The position numbers were made by a program, and so were the translations under genes. A stretch of 64,000 nucleotides of DNA from positions 992,001 to 1,056,000 of the forward strand of contig JAJHTX010000006.1 in assembly GCA_032164295.1 (NCBI GenBank), written 5' to 3'. Shown here piece after piece: positions 48,202 through 59,409 of this stretch; positions within the stretch are counted from its first letter, which is position 1, and the number at the start of each line of letters is the position of its first letter. The notes below the pieces were generated by a model that had not been told where the DNA came from, did no database searches, and saw only the letters and a list, made by a program, of their open reading frames with translations. Source of the stretch: Inonotus obliquus. Its lineage: Eukaryota > Basidiomycota > Agaricomycetes > Hymenochaetales > Hymenochaetaceae.

Positions 48202-49317
48202 ACATCGGGAACGGCGCGTTCGCGAAGGTGTTTACTCAAACTGAATAGCCTGGCCTGGCACTTCCTATTTCGAAACCATATCAAAGAAACTAAAACTCGG
48301 AGTAGTCGTGTCTTCAAACAAGAAAAAAAAGAAATCGATTTATCTCAATGATTGTATGTACAATGGATCTTTGTATAGTTCTATAAGCAATGCAGATGCG
48401 GAATACAAGCATTCTTTAAAGTTTAAAGCCTTTCTTCTCGAGGAAGGAATGGTAAATGATGGAATTATCGAAAGGTAGGTAGAAAGGGTGCGGTAAGAAA
48501 TTGTTTAACGTTGGTTTATGCCGAAAGCCGAAAGCGAAAAAAAACACTAAGAAAAAAGTACTTGCTATGTTGGACTAAGATCACCGTGACCACTTCAAAA
48601 AAACAAAACCGTACCCAACCAGGATGTATACTATGTAGTACCAGTACTCATTCTGTCCCTTTACATGTACACCATTCAACCCGCTCAACCCACCCACCAA
48701 CCGACTAAACAACCAACCAAGCAAGAATAAAGAAACGGACTGGCCGGCGCGTCGTGGGTCAACTCCACACATCTTTCCCGCTCCCGCCGGGCCCTTCCTT
48801 CCTTCCTCCCCCTTTTGCTCTCTCCTTCACCTCGACCAACACACAAACACACACCAACACAAACACATGACATGAATGACGGAGAATTTATTACTGTAAT
48901 AGGCGAAGGTCTACGCAAGAAAGAGGCGGGAGAGGCAGAGAGGTGGGAGACTTGGGAGAGGGAGTAGAGGCGGAGAAGAGGCGGAGGCGGGAGAGGGAAA
49001 AGAGGCGGAGAAGAGATTCAAGAAATTTCAAGAAATCCGAGAGAGAGTTCGTATGTCCGTATGTCCGTATGTCCGTATAGTATATACAGAGCAAGTTTAT
49101 TGGTATAATGTAAGTAGGTTAGGTAGTTAATGGTAGGGTGGTAGGTTGGTTGGTGAAACTGGAAACTGGAGCGTGGAATGCAGAGCGTCGGACGTCGAAC
49201 ATCGAACATCGGAATCGGACATCGAATCGAGAACGAGAGAGAGAGGAAAGCGAATGAAAGCCAAAGCAAGAACGAGAGTGGACAGGGAAAGGATTAAGTG
49301 GGAAAGGACTAAATACT
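48202..49317. other. Convergent intergenic region with short tandem repeats
   Basis: No gene. Around 49,046-49,078 the octamer TATGTCCG is repeated about three times. Around 49,185-49,225 there are loose repeats of TCGAACATCGGA type. Between 48,900 and 49,020 the strand is strongly purine-rich with GAGGCGGAGA-like units. These are probably UTR or spacer simple repeats. Confidence 0.5.
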
Positions 49318-51638
49318 TCAACACTCCCCATCCGTCGATTTAAGTTCCTCCTCGAGTACTTTCTTTCCTTCCGGTGTTAGAACTGGAATACCAGAGTCGA
49401 TGTTCTTCTCGAAGTACGCTGGGACGTGCCTATTCATCAGACAGAGAGATAGGTAATGAATCAGATCGATATACCCGAAAGCGGAACAGAAAGAAAAATA
49501 GGGAAACAGGGAAAAGAAAAAAAGGAATACTCACTCTTCACCTTTCCGTTTCCTCTCAGCAGCTTTATCCCTCTGTCTCTGTTCAATAGCATGCTTATGC
49601 TTCGTAGCTTCACTAAACTCCTTCTCTAACAAATTCCTCGTAACGTTTTCCCACAGTTTCCTACTCTCATACGAGTGCTGTTTATCCAGAGGTCTAACGT
49701 GCTTAGGTATGATGAGGAGAGTTGAAAGGTCTATAAGGGTCGTTTCTTCTCCATCCTTGTCTGAAGAGACGTTGGTAGAGGATGAGGCAGAGGCAGAGGC
49801 AGAGGCAGATGGGGATGAGGTGAAGGCGTAGGTGTTGTTGGTACGACGTAATCGAATTCGACCACGCCATGAACCTTCGAAGTAAGCGAGTGCGACGTTC
49901 TTGGGTACGTGTTTGACTTTAGTCCATTCCTTGTAGTCTTCATCGCCCTCTCGGTATGTATGCACGACGCCTTCAACTGCGAACTTGGCTTGACCCAACC
50001 AGGACTGTAAATTAAGAAAAGAGAAAAAAGGAATTCGTTAGGATATTCGGATGAGGAATGAGGAAATAAAGTTGAATATATGCGCTAACCTCATCTTTGT
50101 ATTCAAGAATAGCTCTTAACCTTTCCTTCCCCTCCTCCTCTCCATCAATCCCAGAACAAGTAATAATAGTCGAATCGGAAATGGTAGCATAGAAAGTTCC
50201 ACGCAACATCCCATTCACCATCGCACTCGGGTGCGTAACATGATACTGCTCTCCCTTCCCATACCCCGAATCCACCTGTACGAAAATACCCTTATTCTGA
50301 GATCCAGGAGATATTCGTATACCCGTCCCAGAAACACGAGCACTAATCTGATCAATACCCATGAGCGTAACACCCCGAGAAGGACACGTGGCATAATAAG
50401 CGCTGATAGGTGGATGGTGAGACACTTGCTCAGTTAAGAACGCTACTCGAACACGAGATTCGCGATCGTAATCGTCTCCAGAGTCGTACGAACCAGAACC
50501 ATCGCCAAGACTCAAGTTTGACACACCGGCAGCGAGGTTAGATTCTACCGAACCAGAACCAGCGCCGACGGTGCTAGAGCTGGTGTTGGTGTTGGTGTTG
50601 GTAGTTCCATTAATGATGCCGTTCACTTTAGGACTCCTCGTCTCAGGCGAAGAAGCTGGCTCCGGAGACTTGGGCAACGGCGTCACTCGTGCCGTCGCAA
50701 AATCAAAGATCGAAGAAGCCCTTTTAGTACTTGAGAAGCTCTTGGATGAGCGGAATGACACGGTACTTTCGTCCTTGGGACCTCTGCCGAAGACTGACGA
50801 GGCATTTGCCGACGGCTGTGGTGAAGTGGTGTGCTGCCGTGGTGTGGGCGGAGAAGACGGGTAGTCAGGTGGATACTCCACTGGCAGAACATCCCAGTGT
50901 GCGCGAAAATGTTCGCCAAGAACGGAGTTGTACGGCTTGACGATTCTGCCACGCTGGAAGGCACACGACCCTCGAATCAATGAATGATTGATGAGACCAC
51001 ATGGATGAGAGACATACGATGAACTTGAGATCCTTGGTGAACGTGAAACGAATGGCAGCGAGCATTCGCTCGAGAGGGTCTTCAGAGTCATTGATGCTGT
51101 AAACAAAGGGAATAAAGCTCTCAGTGATGTTGGACTGGGTATGTTAACAACGCCAGTACTCACGAAACAAAGAGGTCTGGTCGATCCAAGTACTGCCAGT
51201 ACTCCAAGTTGGGAATGGGTTCAAGGAGGGAAGCAGGCAACGACAAACGCCTTCATTTTCCATCAGTTACGTCCATCCAGATAGAGGCAAGTCGATTACG
51301 ATAAACGATAAAAAGCGCAGATATCCAGCAAAGCGTGCATTATAGATTCACTATCAGCGCACGTGTTGCAGGGAGGAGAGGATGAGAATGTCAAATACGT
51401 ACATCGCTGCAAGATCCTTGACGCCCAGACATCGCTTGAGCAGTTGCACGATCATCTTGAGCTTTCCACCCTCGCTCGTCTCACCCGTATCTGGCACCAA
51501 CGCAGTCATGTCCTGGTCAGGTTCTATGGGATTACTATTCTCATTCTCATTCTCGTGCTGCTTGCTCTTGTCTAGTTGATCAATTGAAGGAGTCGACGGT
51601 GTCGCCGGCATGGTGACCGTAGAATCACTTGGAGCCAT
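49318..51638 (-). CDS. Oxysterol-binding protein (OSBP/Osh family)
   Basis: Lipid-transfer protein exchanging sterol and PI4P at membrane contact sites. Exons 51638-51403, 51250-51164, 51096-51018, 50953-50090, 50004-49535 and 49429-49318 give 615 residues, with no PH or ankyrin domain, so it is the short Osh4-7 type in architecture. The ORD holds RLSLPASLLEPIPNLEYW, KPYNSVLGEHF and the family signature EQVSHHPPISAYY. It then has SGIDGEEEG-like loops, GSWRGRIRLRR, and the C-terminal helix EATKHKHAIEQRQRDKAAER followed by VPAYFE. An insertion of roughly 120 Ser/Thr/Asn-rich residues sits between LGEHFRAHWD and the EQVSHHPP motif, longer than in yeast Osh proteins. A Ser-Ala hexanucleotide repeat occurs near the C-terminal third. 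The ATG at 51,638 was preferred to 51,758 because the longer start adds only low-complexity sequence. Confidence 0.93.
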
Positions 51639-52488
51639 CTGGAGTGGTGATGGTTGAGGAGAAAGAAGGAGAGAAGCAAGGGAAGTCAGAAGAAAATAAG
51701 ACTGGGAGAGATGATGTCCATTGGTATGGTACGTATTCCTTGTTAAGTACTCTGTCACCTAATCCGTACTATCCGCACTTGGCAACGCCCATCTTTTCAC
51801 ACGTGCTTCGAATAAAATCACACACAAAATCATTTTTAAACGAAGAATTGCATTTACACGCAGATAACATGGGTACATCGATAGCAAATAGCATGAACGA
51901 ATAATTGAGAAAAAACAGTGTCCCAGCTGATTGGATTGGCTAGTCAGAACAAACTAGTACCACTTTTCGACGGAAGACAGCAAACTGCCAGCATGTGAGT
52001 ACAATGTAGCAGTTCCGATACGTACATTGTATAGTAGAGGTGAGAGGAGAGGGTGTCGCTGACGGAAGGACAGGATGGGGACTAGAGGATGGGAGGGCAG
52101 GAGGAGGGAAACAAGGAAAACATTGCTGACAGTGGTAATGTGGCGAGGTTTGCTGATGCTGTCCGTCAAAGCTGGCAAGTGCTGGTTAGTTACTTCAGTT
52201 ACGTTTGTCGATCCATAAGTCGACCATTAGTGGAATACGTTATTGGCAGAATGTCGGGGTTGTCGATCCTGTTACCGAATAATATGCTGATATCGGTGTT
52301 GACCCGTACTATTTTTGTTGTTTTCTTGCCCCTTTTGTCGAGGTGAAAGTCGGAAGGTGTCAGTTGCTGAAGCCGAGTTAGACCAGAAACAGATAAAGAA
52401 ATCAGAGAAGAGGAGTATAGAGGAATAGGAGTAAGAAAAAGAGACTAAAGCAGTTAGACTTGACCAAAGTGTCGTGTGGCGAGAGCAT
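51639..52488. other. Intergenic region, 850 bp
   Basis: Upstream of the OSBP gene and downstream of the small unknown gene. No coding signal or repeat stood out. GC content falls over 51,780-51,940. Confidence 0.5.
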
Positions 52489-53193
52489 TTACGAGTCGAG
52501 CATTTGGATGGCGCCGCATTCTTCGCAGAGTCCCCACATCGAGCGTTGACCGGTTGGCCCGGCGCCACATGCGACGCGGAGTTTGGGTAGTTGCTTGCAG
52601 CCAGACCTGAGAGCATCAAATCAGGAAGCGACATCCACCACGGTACAGTTGACGGTCACGATAAAGTTTTGAGGGAGGAACACTTTATCAGCGACCATTA
52701 GACCCGAGAAAAAGCAGCCAGCACCAGGAGGCGCGTTTCGTCTCACCTGAGATGAGGGAAGCCTAGTCCAGAGAATGCACGGCCATGGATCGAAGTAGTA
52801 CGTGACGCAGGTTCGGGAGCTGGATAAATATCAAAGGTGGGGTAAGCAGCTGAAATGAAGACCGTGAACTTCGCGTGATGATAAAGACGGGCGAAACGTA
52901 CGGGTTGGCGAGGCGTCGGAGGAATAATCAGAATCGGTAGACGCGCTAGACGGTAGTCGGGAATGGAAGCCAGCAGGCATGATGAGGTCCATTGTAGGCT
53001 CGTCGGACATGACGAGATCCATGTCCATTTCGAATGATGGCTCAGAGGAGGGGAAAGGGACGAGCTTGATCTGCTTGGCACAGTGCTATAAACGCGACCG
53101 CGTCAGATGTGTCTGCTTTGATTACCATAAAAGGGAAGCGCTTCATACAGAGTGAACAGACGCGTCGTCGACGAGCTTGCGCTTCATACCCAT
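52489..53193 (-). CDS. Small protein of unknown function with C-terminal Cys cluster
   Basis: Not recognised. Exons 53193-53149, 53085-52902, 52849-52747 and 52606-52489 join in frame to 149 residues. It begins MGMKRKLVDDASVHSHCAKQ. The middle is acidic and Ser/Pro-rich (MDMDLVMSDEPTMDLIMPAG). The last 40 residues look the most constrained: SGCKQLPKLRVACGAGPTGQ, then RSMWGLCEECGAIQMLDS, with four Cys (one CxxC) that could bind a metal. All four exons have canonical splice signals and keep frame, which is the main evidence that the gene is real. It is divergent from the Apq12-like gene (326 bp between starts). Basic KRK near the start may be a nuclear signal. Confidence 0.75.
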
Positions 53194-53519
53194 GTTGAGT
53201 AATAGTAGATAGAAGTGGGGGACAAGGGGTAAAAGCAGGGGGACGGGACTCCTGAAGGGGGGAGGAGACAAAGTGCGAGATGCAGCGTAGGATGAGGAAC
53301 GAAGTCAAGTTGGGAATGAAAGAACGCGTCCGTATATATATAATGCGTGTGTTTATTTGTACTTGTTTATCATCACCCCGTCAGACCCTCTTTCCGTATA
53401 AGGACTGAAGATCAAACCTTATTTAATTACGTACGCAATTCAATTTGTAATATTCTCTGTCCAGTTGCTGATTTCCAGACAGCACCTTCTTTGGAACGGT
53501 AACGACGAGTACAACGACG
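53194..53519. promoter_or_regulatory. Divergent promoter, small unknown gene / Apq12-like gene
   Basis: 326 bp. A TATATATATAA run lies at about 53,333-53,343, with AT-rich sequence to 53,460. It could serve either gene. Confidence 0.45.
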
Positions 53520-54320
53520 ATGGACAACCTCCATCCAAACGACCTTCCTCTTTTCCTCGATCCTCTCCTTGACTACCTTGCCGCTCTTCTCCCACCTTCA
53601 GTCTATCATGTCCTCTTCACTACTCTGTCCTACGGAATCATCCTCCTTTCTCGTGCATCCGCCCTCATCGCAGCTCTCCCCTCTATGAAACCATGGGAAT
53701 GGGACGCACAGACAATCATACCGCCACTCATCATGTTTCTCACCGTGTACTACACCCTTGTCAGTCTATACCGAACAACGAGCTTCATGGTGCGCATGGT
53801 CTTCCGCGTCCTCAAATGGGGTCTCATCCTCGGCCTACTCGGCGCGAGTACCGGTTGGCTCGCTGGCATCGTCGATGGTGGTAATAATAACAACGACGAA
53901 GCTGGTGGTGTTATCGGTGCTTTTCGAGACGGTCTTTATTATGGACATGGTCATCAGGGAGGGTTGGGTGCTACTGGTGCAACACGTTCTCGAACTAGAA
54001 CCCCTCGTCCGCGTATGTACGAATCCTTTACTGCACACGAGCAATGGCGATATGGCGAGGATGAGGCACGAAGAGCCGACGCTGTATCAGACGCCCAACG
54101 CTTCATCGAGTCGATCGCTGGACTCGCAGGTCGTGCCGTAGGCGGTCTAGGCTACGACCTCCTATCCAATGCGAAGAGCCTCTTTGACAATATTGTCGAA
54201 CCTTCCACAGCACGTAATACGAATGAGCAAGGTTCAGCCTCTCGGAATAGCCGGACAAAGGGCCAGAGCCAGAATCACAAGAGTAAAGCATCTGCGAAAC
54301 GGAAGACGGCTTCGCGATAA
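53520..54320 (+). CDS. Apq12-family nuclear envelope/ER membrane protein
   Basis: In yeast Apq12 affects nuclear pore assembly and membrane lipid balance. This is a single uninterrupted frame of 266 residues, the only intronless gene recognised here. Hydrophobic segments lie at about residues 25-55 (VYHVLFTTLSYGIILLSRA), 67-85 (IIPPLIMFLTVYYTLVSLY) and 95-118 (VLKWGLILGLLGASTGWLAG). The family core is the block IPPLIMFLTVYYTLVSLYRT followed by FMVRMVFRVLKW. The C-terminal 130 residues are hydrophilic, with an Arg/Thr patch and a Lys-rich end (KSKASAKRKTASR) that could face the nucleoplasm. Assignment rests on the core block and topology. A different small membrane protein family remains possible. 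Confidence 0.75.
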   Translation: MDNLHPNDLPLFLDPLLDYLAALLPPSVYHVLFTTLSYGIILLSRASALIAALPSMKPWEWDAQTIIPPLIMFLTVYYTLVSLYRTTSFMVRMVFRVLKWGLILGLLGASTGWLAGIVDGGNNNNDEAGGVIGAFRDGLYYGHGHQGGLGATGATRSRTRTPRPRMYESFTAHEQWRYGEDEARRADAVSDAQRFIESIAGLAGRAVGGLGYDLLSNAKSLFDNIVEPSTARNTNEQGSASRNSRTKGQSQNHKSKASAKRKTASR

Positions 54321-54757
54321 CCTTACTGTCGCCGAAACTGCCGGACCCGCCCTTAATTTCCTTTTCCTTTGCTTGGGATAGACGCTTCAATTTTTGGGTA
54401 TATCTCCTCCCACACCACCGCATTTGTATATCAACGTTGCACAATACCGCTTTCGTTCTCCTTTTCCCCGTGTTCACATGAATTGACCCCAGATCTCTCT
54501 GCACTCACAATATATATATGTACATACATAGCACCAATGGCACACCCCCATAACTAGCACTATCGTTGGTCCGAAGAATTCGCAGTTGGTATTATTGGAG
54601 AATCCCTCACCAGTGGGATTATGTACAAATGAGCAGTAACTAAATCAGATACATAGTATCGAGGGCTGAGCACCATCCAAACACCGCAACACAGTACACA
54701 CTCCCTCTATTGTAAAAATATGTAAGCAATGTCCGACAAGGGCATTTGAAATCGAAA
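54321..54757. other. Convergent intergenic region, 437 bp
   Basis: 3' flanks of the Apq12-like and pyruvate carrier genes. Contains a TATATATATGTACATACATA run near 54,511-54,530. No gene. Confidence 0.5.
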
Positions 54758-55487
54758 TTAATCTGTTTTGGCTTGTACAGGAGTGGCTGAAGGTGTCGCC
54801 GAGGCCCAATCAGGGTTTTTTCGCCGGTAACTACACACAAAACGACAAGGCATTAGTGTTACATCCTCATCACTGTCGGAGATGATGAGGAAAAGATGGA
54901 AAAGGTTGCTTACTCCCAGATCCTACCAAGCTGTGCAAGGCCCGTTGAGCCCACGAAAAAGTTGACCTGCAAGAACAAGAACGTGAAGGGAATATGTAAG
55001 AGAAAAGTCAAAGAGTGGAAGGAAGGAGACGTACAGCGGCCAAACTATAGTTTATAGGTGTGATCACCAACGAGTATCGTACCCAGATGATCCCAGTCGC
55101 AGCAAGAGCTATCCCATCATCACGACACAAACAAAAAGTCACATACGACAAAGAACACTCATCAGCCTTCTTCATCTTTCAACAATCCTGAGCCAGAGAA
55201 AGACTACTCACCAACATTCTGCGATACACTTAGCTTCTCGGCAGGTCTCGCAAGGTCTTTCACCCCAGCAGCAACAAGACACCATTTCATCATAGGAGCC
55301 CAGAAGAACACCGTCTTCGGCCCTAAGAGTAAATCCCAACGACATTAGTATTGCGCGAACGAAGTGATTTCCCCGACCCTCTCCTCGCACACGACAAGGA
55401 GGCTCGAACTTGATGCGACGTACCTACTGGATGGTTCATGAAGGCTTGAAATCTTGAAGAAGCTGCTGATGCAGCCGGTCCAGACAT
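54758..55487 (-). CDS. Mitochondrial pyruvate carrier subunit (MPC2/MPC3 type)
   Basis: Inner-membrane subunit that, with MPC1, imports pyruvate into the matrix. Exons 55487-55424, 55322-55212, 55108-55035, 54966-54914 and 54830-54758 give 124 residues, as expected for the family. Signature blocks: GPKTVFFWAPMMKWCLVAAG, DLARPAEKLSVSQNVALAAT, GIIWVRYSLVITPINYSLAA and VNFFVGSTGLAQLGRIWDY, covering the three helices. The FWAP and PAEKLS stretch points to MPC2/3 rather than MPC1. The donor of exon 1 is the second of two overlapping GT sites (GTACGT), because only that keeps frame into GPKTV. The partner MPC1 is not in this window. Confidence 0.94.
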
Positions 55488-55685
55488 TTCGGTGGTCTAG
55501 AACGCGGACAGAGGTGAGGGTGAATGGAGGAGTGCGGCGTCAAGAAACGTTGGGGGACGTGCTCGACGGTGATAGAAGATGTGCAAATCTCAAATGACTA
55601 AAATCTGTTTACGTAATATCGTTTTACACCCATTGGATTTATCTCACTAAGTAGTGTACAGCAAAGCACCAAATGTACGACGAAA

Positions 55686-58011
55686 CTAGATGAATCCTCG
55701 ACAAACCTCACTCTGACAAACGCATACGGTCTTTCCCTCTAAACCCGACATTTCCACATCCACATCCTCATCCTTTATCGTTGCCCTGCTCTTGCCACCT
55801 TTCTTTTTCTTACCAGACTTGGACTTCTTGCGAGCAGCAGCAGGGTTATAATCAATCGTGATTTCTTTCTTCGGTGGTATATCCTCTGTAGCGACCAGGG
55901 CTATATACGGCATGTTGGCCTGGAGAGACGGTTCCGGATTGAGTAAGTGGTGTGAGAAAGATGAAGGAACTCAACGGATACTGGGGCATCGAAGACTACG
56001 GAGTAGACCATAGCGTTGGGGCTACATGAATGGCTACGATTTGTCAGATTTAGAACAAGACTGGAATTGCCAAATAAGATACATACTTCACGAATCGGGT
56101 CCAATTTCCTTTGACAGAAGTTAGTTTTTTTAGGGTATTTAACGTCACATGTTCTTACCCTGATTGTATGCGCAGACCGAGTAAGTTTCTAACCCGTCCT
56201 CCCCATCCCGTACGTCCAGATCAAATGAGTATTCCCGCTCATCCTGCGCCAGTTGCGCCAATCGTTCACGTTTCCTACATTCTCATTCGATTACTTAGTC
56301 ATAATCGAGAGAATGCACAAGCTTACACAATTCTCCTAAGCCAGTCCAAGGTCAGTTGTTCCCTAGTTGAAAAAAAGACGAACTCCACGTACCCTGTGTA
56401 AAATCCCAGGACAGTTCCCCTTCGGATACGAACAGGTGCTCGCGCTCCCCAGCCATTGTTTCGAGTCTTGAAGACTTCAATCGGTAATTTCCTTGCCTTC
56501 TGTGCGACAGTATTGTTGCATTGGCGCTTGCAAGCACAATTCTGCCAGAAGTAGGTCAGAAAAGAAACGCAACGATAACTCTTCCGACTGACTTCGTTGC
56601 ATTCAACGACTTCGGATTGGTTATTGAAGAGGAAAAGACCCTATAAAGTCTCATTCAGCGTGGTCAGACTCATATGCATGCCAGTCGCTCTCACCTTCTT
56701 ATTATACGCAGGTGCCGGCTCGTCATCTTCGTTGACACAGCCAGAGTCCTGCAAGCAAGAGCATTGCCAAACGTCATTACATCCGTCCTCGCATTCGCAA
56801 CCGAGCAAGAAAGCCTTGTTATCTTCAGTTCTGGGATCAGGAACATCAACATCGCTAGGTCATTCACATCATCAATCCGAACATAATAGTACAAAACATT
56901 TCCAGACGCACTAGTTGCAATAATTCTCTAAATACTTGAATCTCGGGGGCAAACTTGGACATTCTTCATCGTCGATTTCGTTTATCAATGTGATTCTGGC
57001 TGCACCGGTTCCCAAGAGTGCTCGATCCCATTGGTTCTGAAGAAGTGAACGCGGGTTCGACTGCAACGGTTGTCCTTGTGCAACAGACGAACTTCGGCTC
57101 AGTCTATTTACTGAAGTCTGAAAGGAAGACTTTTGAGGTGAGTTATTAGGGCTACGAGACCAAAAGTTGCAGTGAATATGTTACCGAAGAACCAACAATC
57201 GTGGAACCCTCATCAGCTAATCTCGAGCTCGAGGCGTAACTACCTGATGCGCTCGACTCAGGCGGGCGTTTTCGTTTCCTCGACGACTCTGGGATTAACG
57301 ATGTACGCGATTCCTCCTCCTTCTGTACCACTGGCTCCTTAGAGACGCTATCATGTTCATCTCTTTTCAACCATTCTCCCCAATATGCAGTGTCATTTCC
57401 CCATATCTGCAGTTTTTCATGATACGCTACGTCGTTTTCGAACGTACGAAAATCATGAGGCATGTATTTGTTTAGTTCAGAGAGGGATATGTTTGGGGTT
57501 TTCTTTGCTTTTTCGAGACGTTCTTTCCTTCGTGCTTCGTCCCATTTGTCGATGAGGTGGGCTGCTCCTGGGAGACCTATCGTCCAAGTCGTACTTGTTC
57601 CGTCCGCACGTTGCCAACCTTCCCATTCTACCTGAAGCTTTCATATGAGTTGAATTAGATATTGTATATATCACGATCATCCCCTTACTTGATATCTATA
57701 AATCGTTTTTGTAAGGACGCAGAAAATGAACAAAGGCGAGTCGTTCTTTCTGTTCTGTGCTCTCACCTCATCTGCCTATTACCCAATACTGCTTCACCTA
57801 CAACGGCCTTGACAGGCCACTCCTTATCACCATCCTCTTCCTCTTCGCTTCCGGACAGTTGGAAGAACTCAAAGTCAGAAGGAACGGAACTTGGAGAACG
57901 AGTTCGTTGACGCGATCCATCCTGGTTGTGATTCTGGTCGGAATGAGAACCTAGGCTTGGAGAACGTATCGTTCGACGTCCGCGATCTACGGCCTTTTCT
58001 TTCTTGGGCAT
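55686..58011 (-). CDS. Chromodomain-SET histone H3 lysine-9 methyltransferase (Clr4/SUV39 type)
   Basis: Writes H3K9 methylation for heterochromatin. Twelve exons on the minus strand: 58011-57767, 57695-57689 (7 nt), 57631-57185, 57129-56912, 56854-56695, 56640-56593, 56541-56393, 56335-56327 (9 nt), 56274-56159, 56108-56087, 56033-55976, 55919-55686; total 570 residues. The chromodomain (about residues 80-120) starts at RYQVEWEGWQRADGTSTTW. A Cys-rich pre-SET follows (GCECEDGCNDVWQCSC, ECNENCACKRQCNN). The SET domain contains KTRNNGWGARA, GFYTG, SFDLDVRDGEDG, RFVNHSCSPNA and KKEITIDYN. The post-SET is CVCQSEVC with GFI at the end. A Lys-rich stretch interrupts the SET/post-SET junction. The gene is divergent from the thioesterase gene (174 bp). 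Confidence 0.93.
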
Positions 58012-58185
58012 TGTTGTGTAGGAGGTGTATGGTAAAGATGGTTGATGGTCAACTGAATCCTCGGACTCAGTTCAAAGGCGGAGTTGAGTTCATGGCGCAA
58101 ACCCAAAATAGCACGTCGATCGTAGCAGGTTACGTTCCCTTTGGCCCTTCGTGCCTCATAGTACCTCCTGAATTTCACCGCAGTT
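58012..58185. promoter_or_regulatory. Shared divergent promoter, H3K9 methyltransferase / PPT1
   Basis: Only 174 bp lie between start codons. No TATA box. Both genes have clean splice structures right up to it, so regulatory elements must be compact or lie inside introns. Confidence 0.5.
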
Positions 58186-59409
58186 ATGTTTCGACCATTA
58201 CGCCTCGTCGCCTTCACAGGGCTCGCTCTCCCACTATGCGTTTCATCACTACCCACTGGAGAGTCGGACCAGGTAGTGTTTGGCGCTGGCACGCCCACGA
58301 ACTCGAGTATTCGGCCGCTGGTGCTATGGCATGGTCTCGGTGTGTAAACGTCATGTTTCGCTCCTATTTGTACTTCGTGGTCAACTAACATAAATTATGA
58401 CACTGTATGGATAACAGGAGACTCATATGCCTCACCTGGAATGCTCGAATTCGCCGAACTCATCAAGGGCGTCCATCCCGGCATATTCGTCCATTCTATC
58501 TACATCGACCAGAACCTCGACGCCGATCAACGTGCCGGATTCTTCGGAAACGTGAACGAGCAAATCGACTTTGTAGCTGAACAACTTGGGGAGATTAAGG
58601 AACTCAAGCATGGGTTTGACGCAATTGGTTTTTCTCAAGGTACGTTCATAATTGAGCTGACTTTGCAAGTAGTAGTGCTGCGGATGATAATTGACTGTGG
58701 CGTGGTGTTCTTCGTCCCTGATGGGATATAATTTAGGCGGCCAGTTTTTACGAGCTTATGTGGAACGCTATAATGATCCCCCTATCAACAACCTGTTAAC
58801 GTTCGGCTCGCAACATATGGGTGTCGCAGACATGCCGATGTGTCGACCTACTGATTTATTGTGTAATGTTGCAAGGAGGGCAGCTCGTGCCGGCGTATAC
58901 AGCGGATATGCCCAGAAGAATATCATTCAGGTACGTTGAATATGCGTGCCTTTCACTTTCGTAGGAGTCTCTGAAATCAGTTTATTCAGGCCCAGTATTT
59001 CCGGGATCCAGACCGCCTTGCAGAATATTTGGAGTCAAACAAGTTCCTCACGTCGATCAACAACGAATTACCAGACACCATTAATACGACATATGCAGAA
59101 AACCTCGTTTCACTCTCAAACCTCGTCCTCATTCTCTTCGCCGAAGACAAGACAGTCGTACCAAAGGAATCTTCCTGGTTCGGATCATACGCACCACTTG
59201 AGGATGACTCCTCGGACATCATGACGAAAGAAAGGACTCTCATTCCAATGAAACTGCAACCAACGTACCTGGCCAATACCTTCGGTTTAAGAACTCTGGA
59301 TGAAAAGGGTAGTGTCACATTCGAAATATGCCAGGGTGAACATATGCAAATCGCTCAGGAATGTTGGGAACCATTGGTTCGTGAGTATGTTGGAGGCAGT
59401 CTTGACTAG
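58186..59409 (+). CDS. Palmitoyl-protein thioesterase 1 (PPT1-like)
   Basis: Lysosomal/vacuolar hydrolase that removes fatty acids from S-acylated proteins. Exons 58186-58339, 58418-58639, 58737-58930 and 58990-59409 give 329 residues, the usual size. The N-terminus is a signal peptide (RLVAFTGLALPLCVSSLP). The alpha/beta-hydrolase core begins RPLVLWHGLGDSYASPGM. The nucleophile Ser lies in GFSQGGQFLRAYVERYN, the Asp probably in LILFAEDKTVVPKESSWF, and the His in QGEHMQIAQECW. FGSQHMGVADMPMC and the Cys that follow are also typical. Junctions at SQ|GG and LG|DS keep the catalytic motifs in frame. Confidence 0.95.

Noticed and set aside
49040..49230. Short tandem repeats as a possible minisatellite with function
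   Set aside because: Only about three copies of an 8-bp unit and loose repeats in a convergent 3' flank; ordinary simple sequence is enough to explain them.
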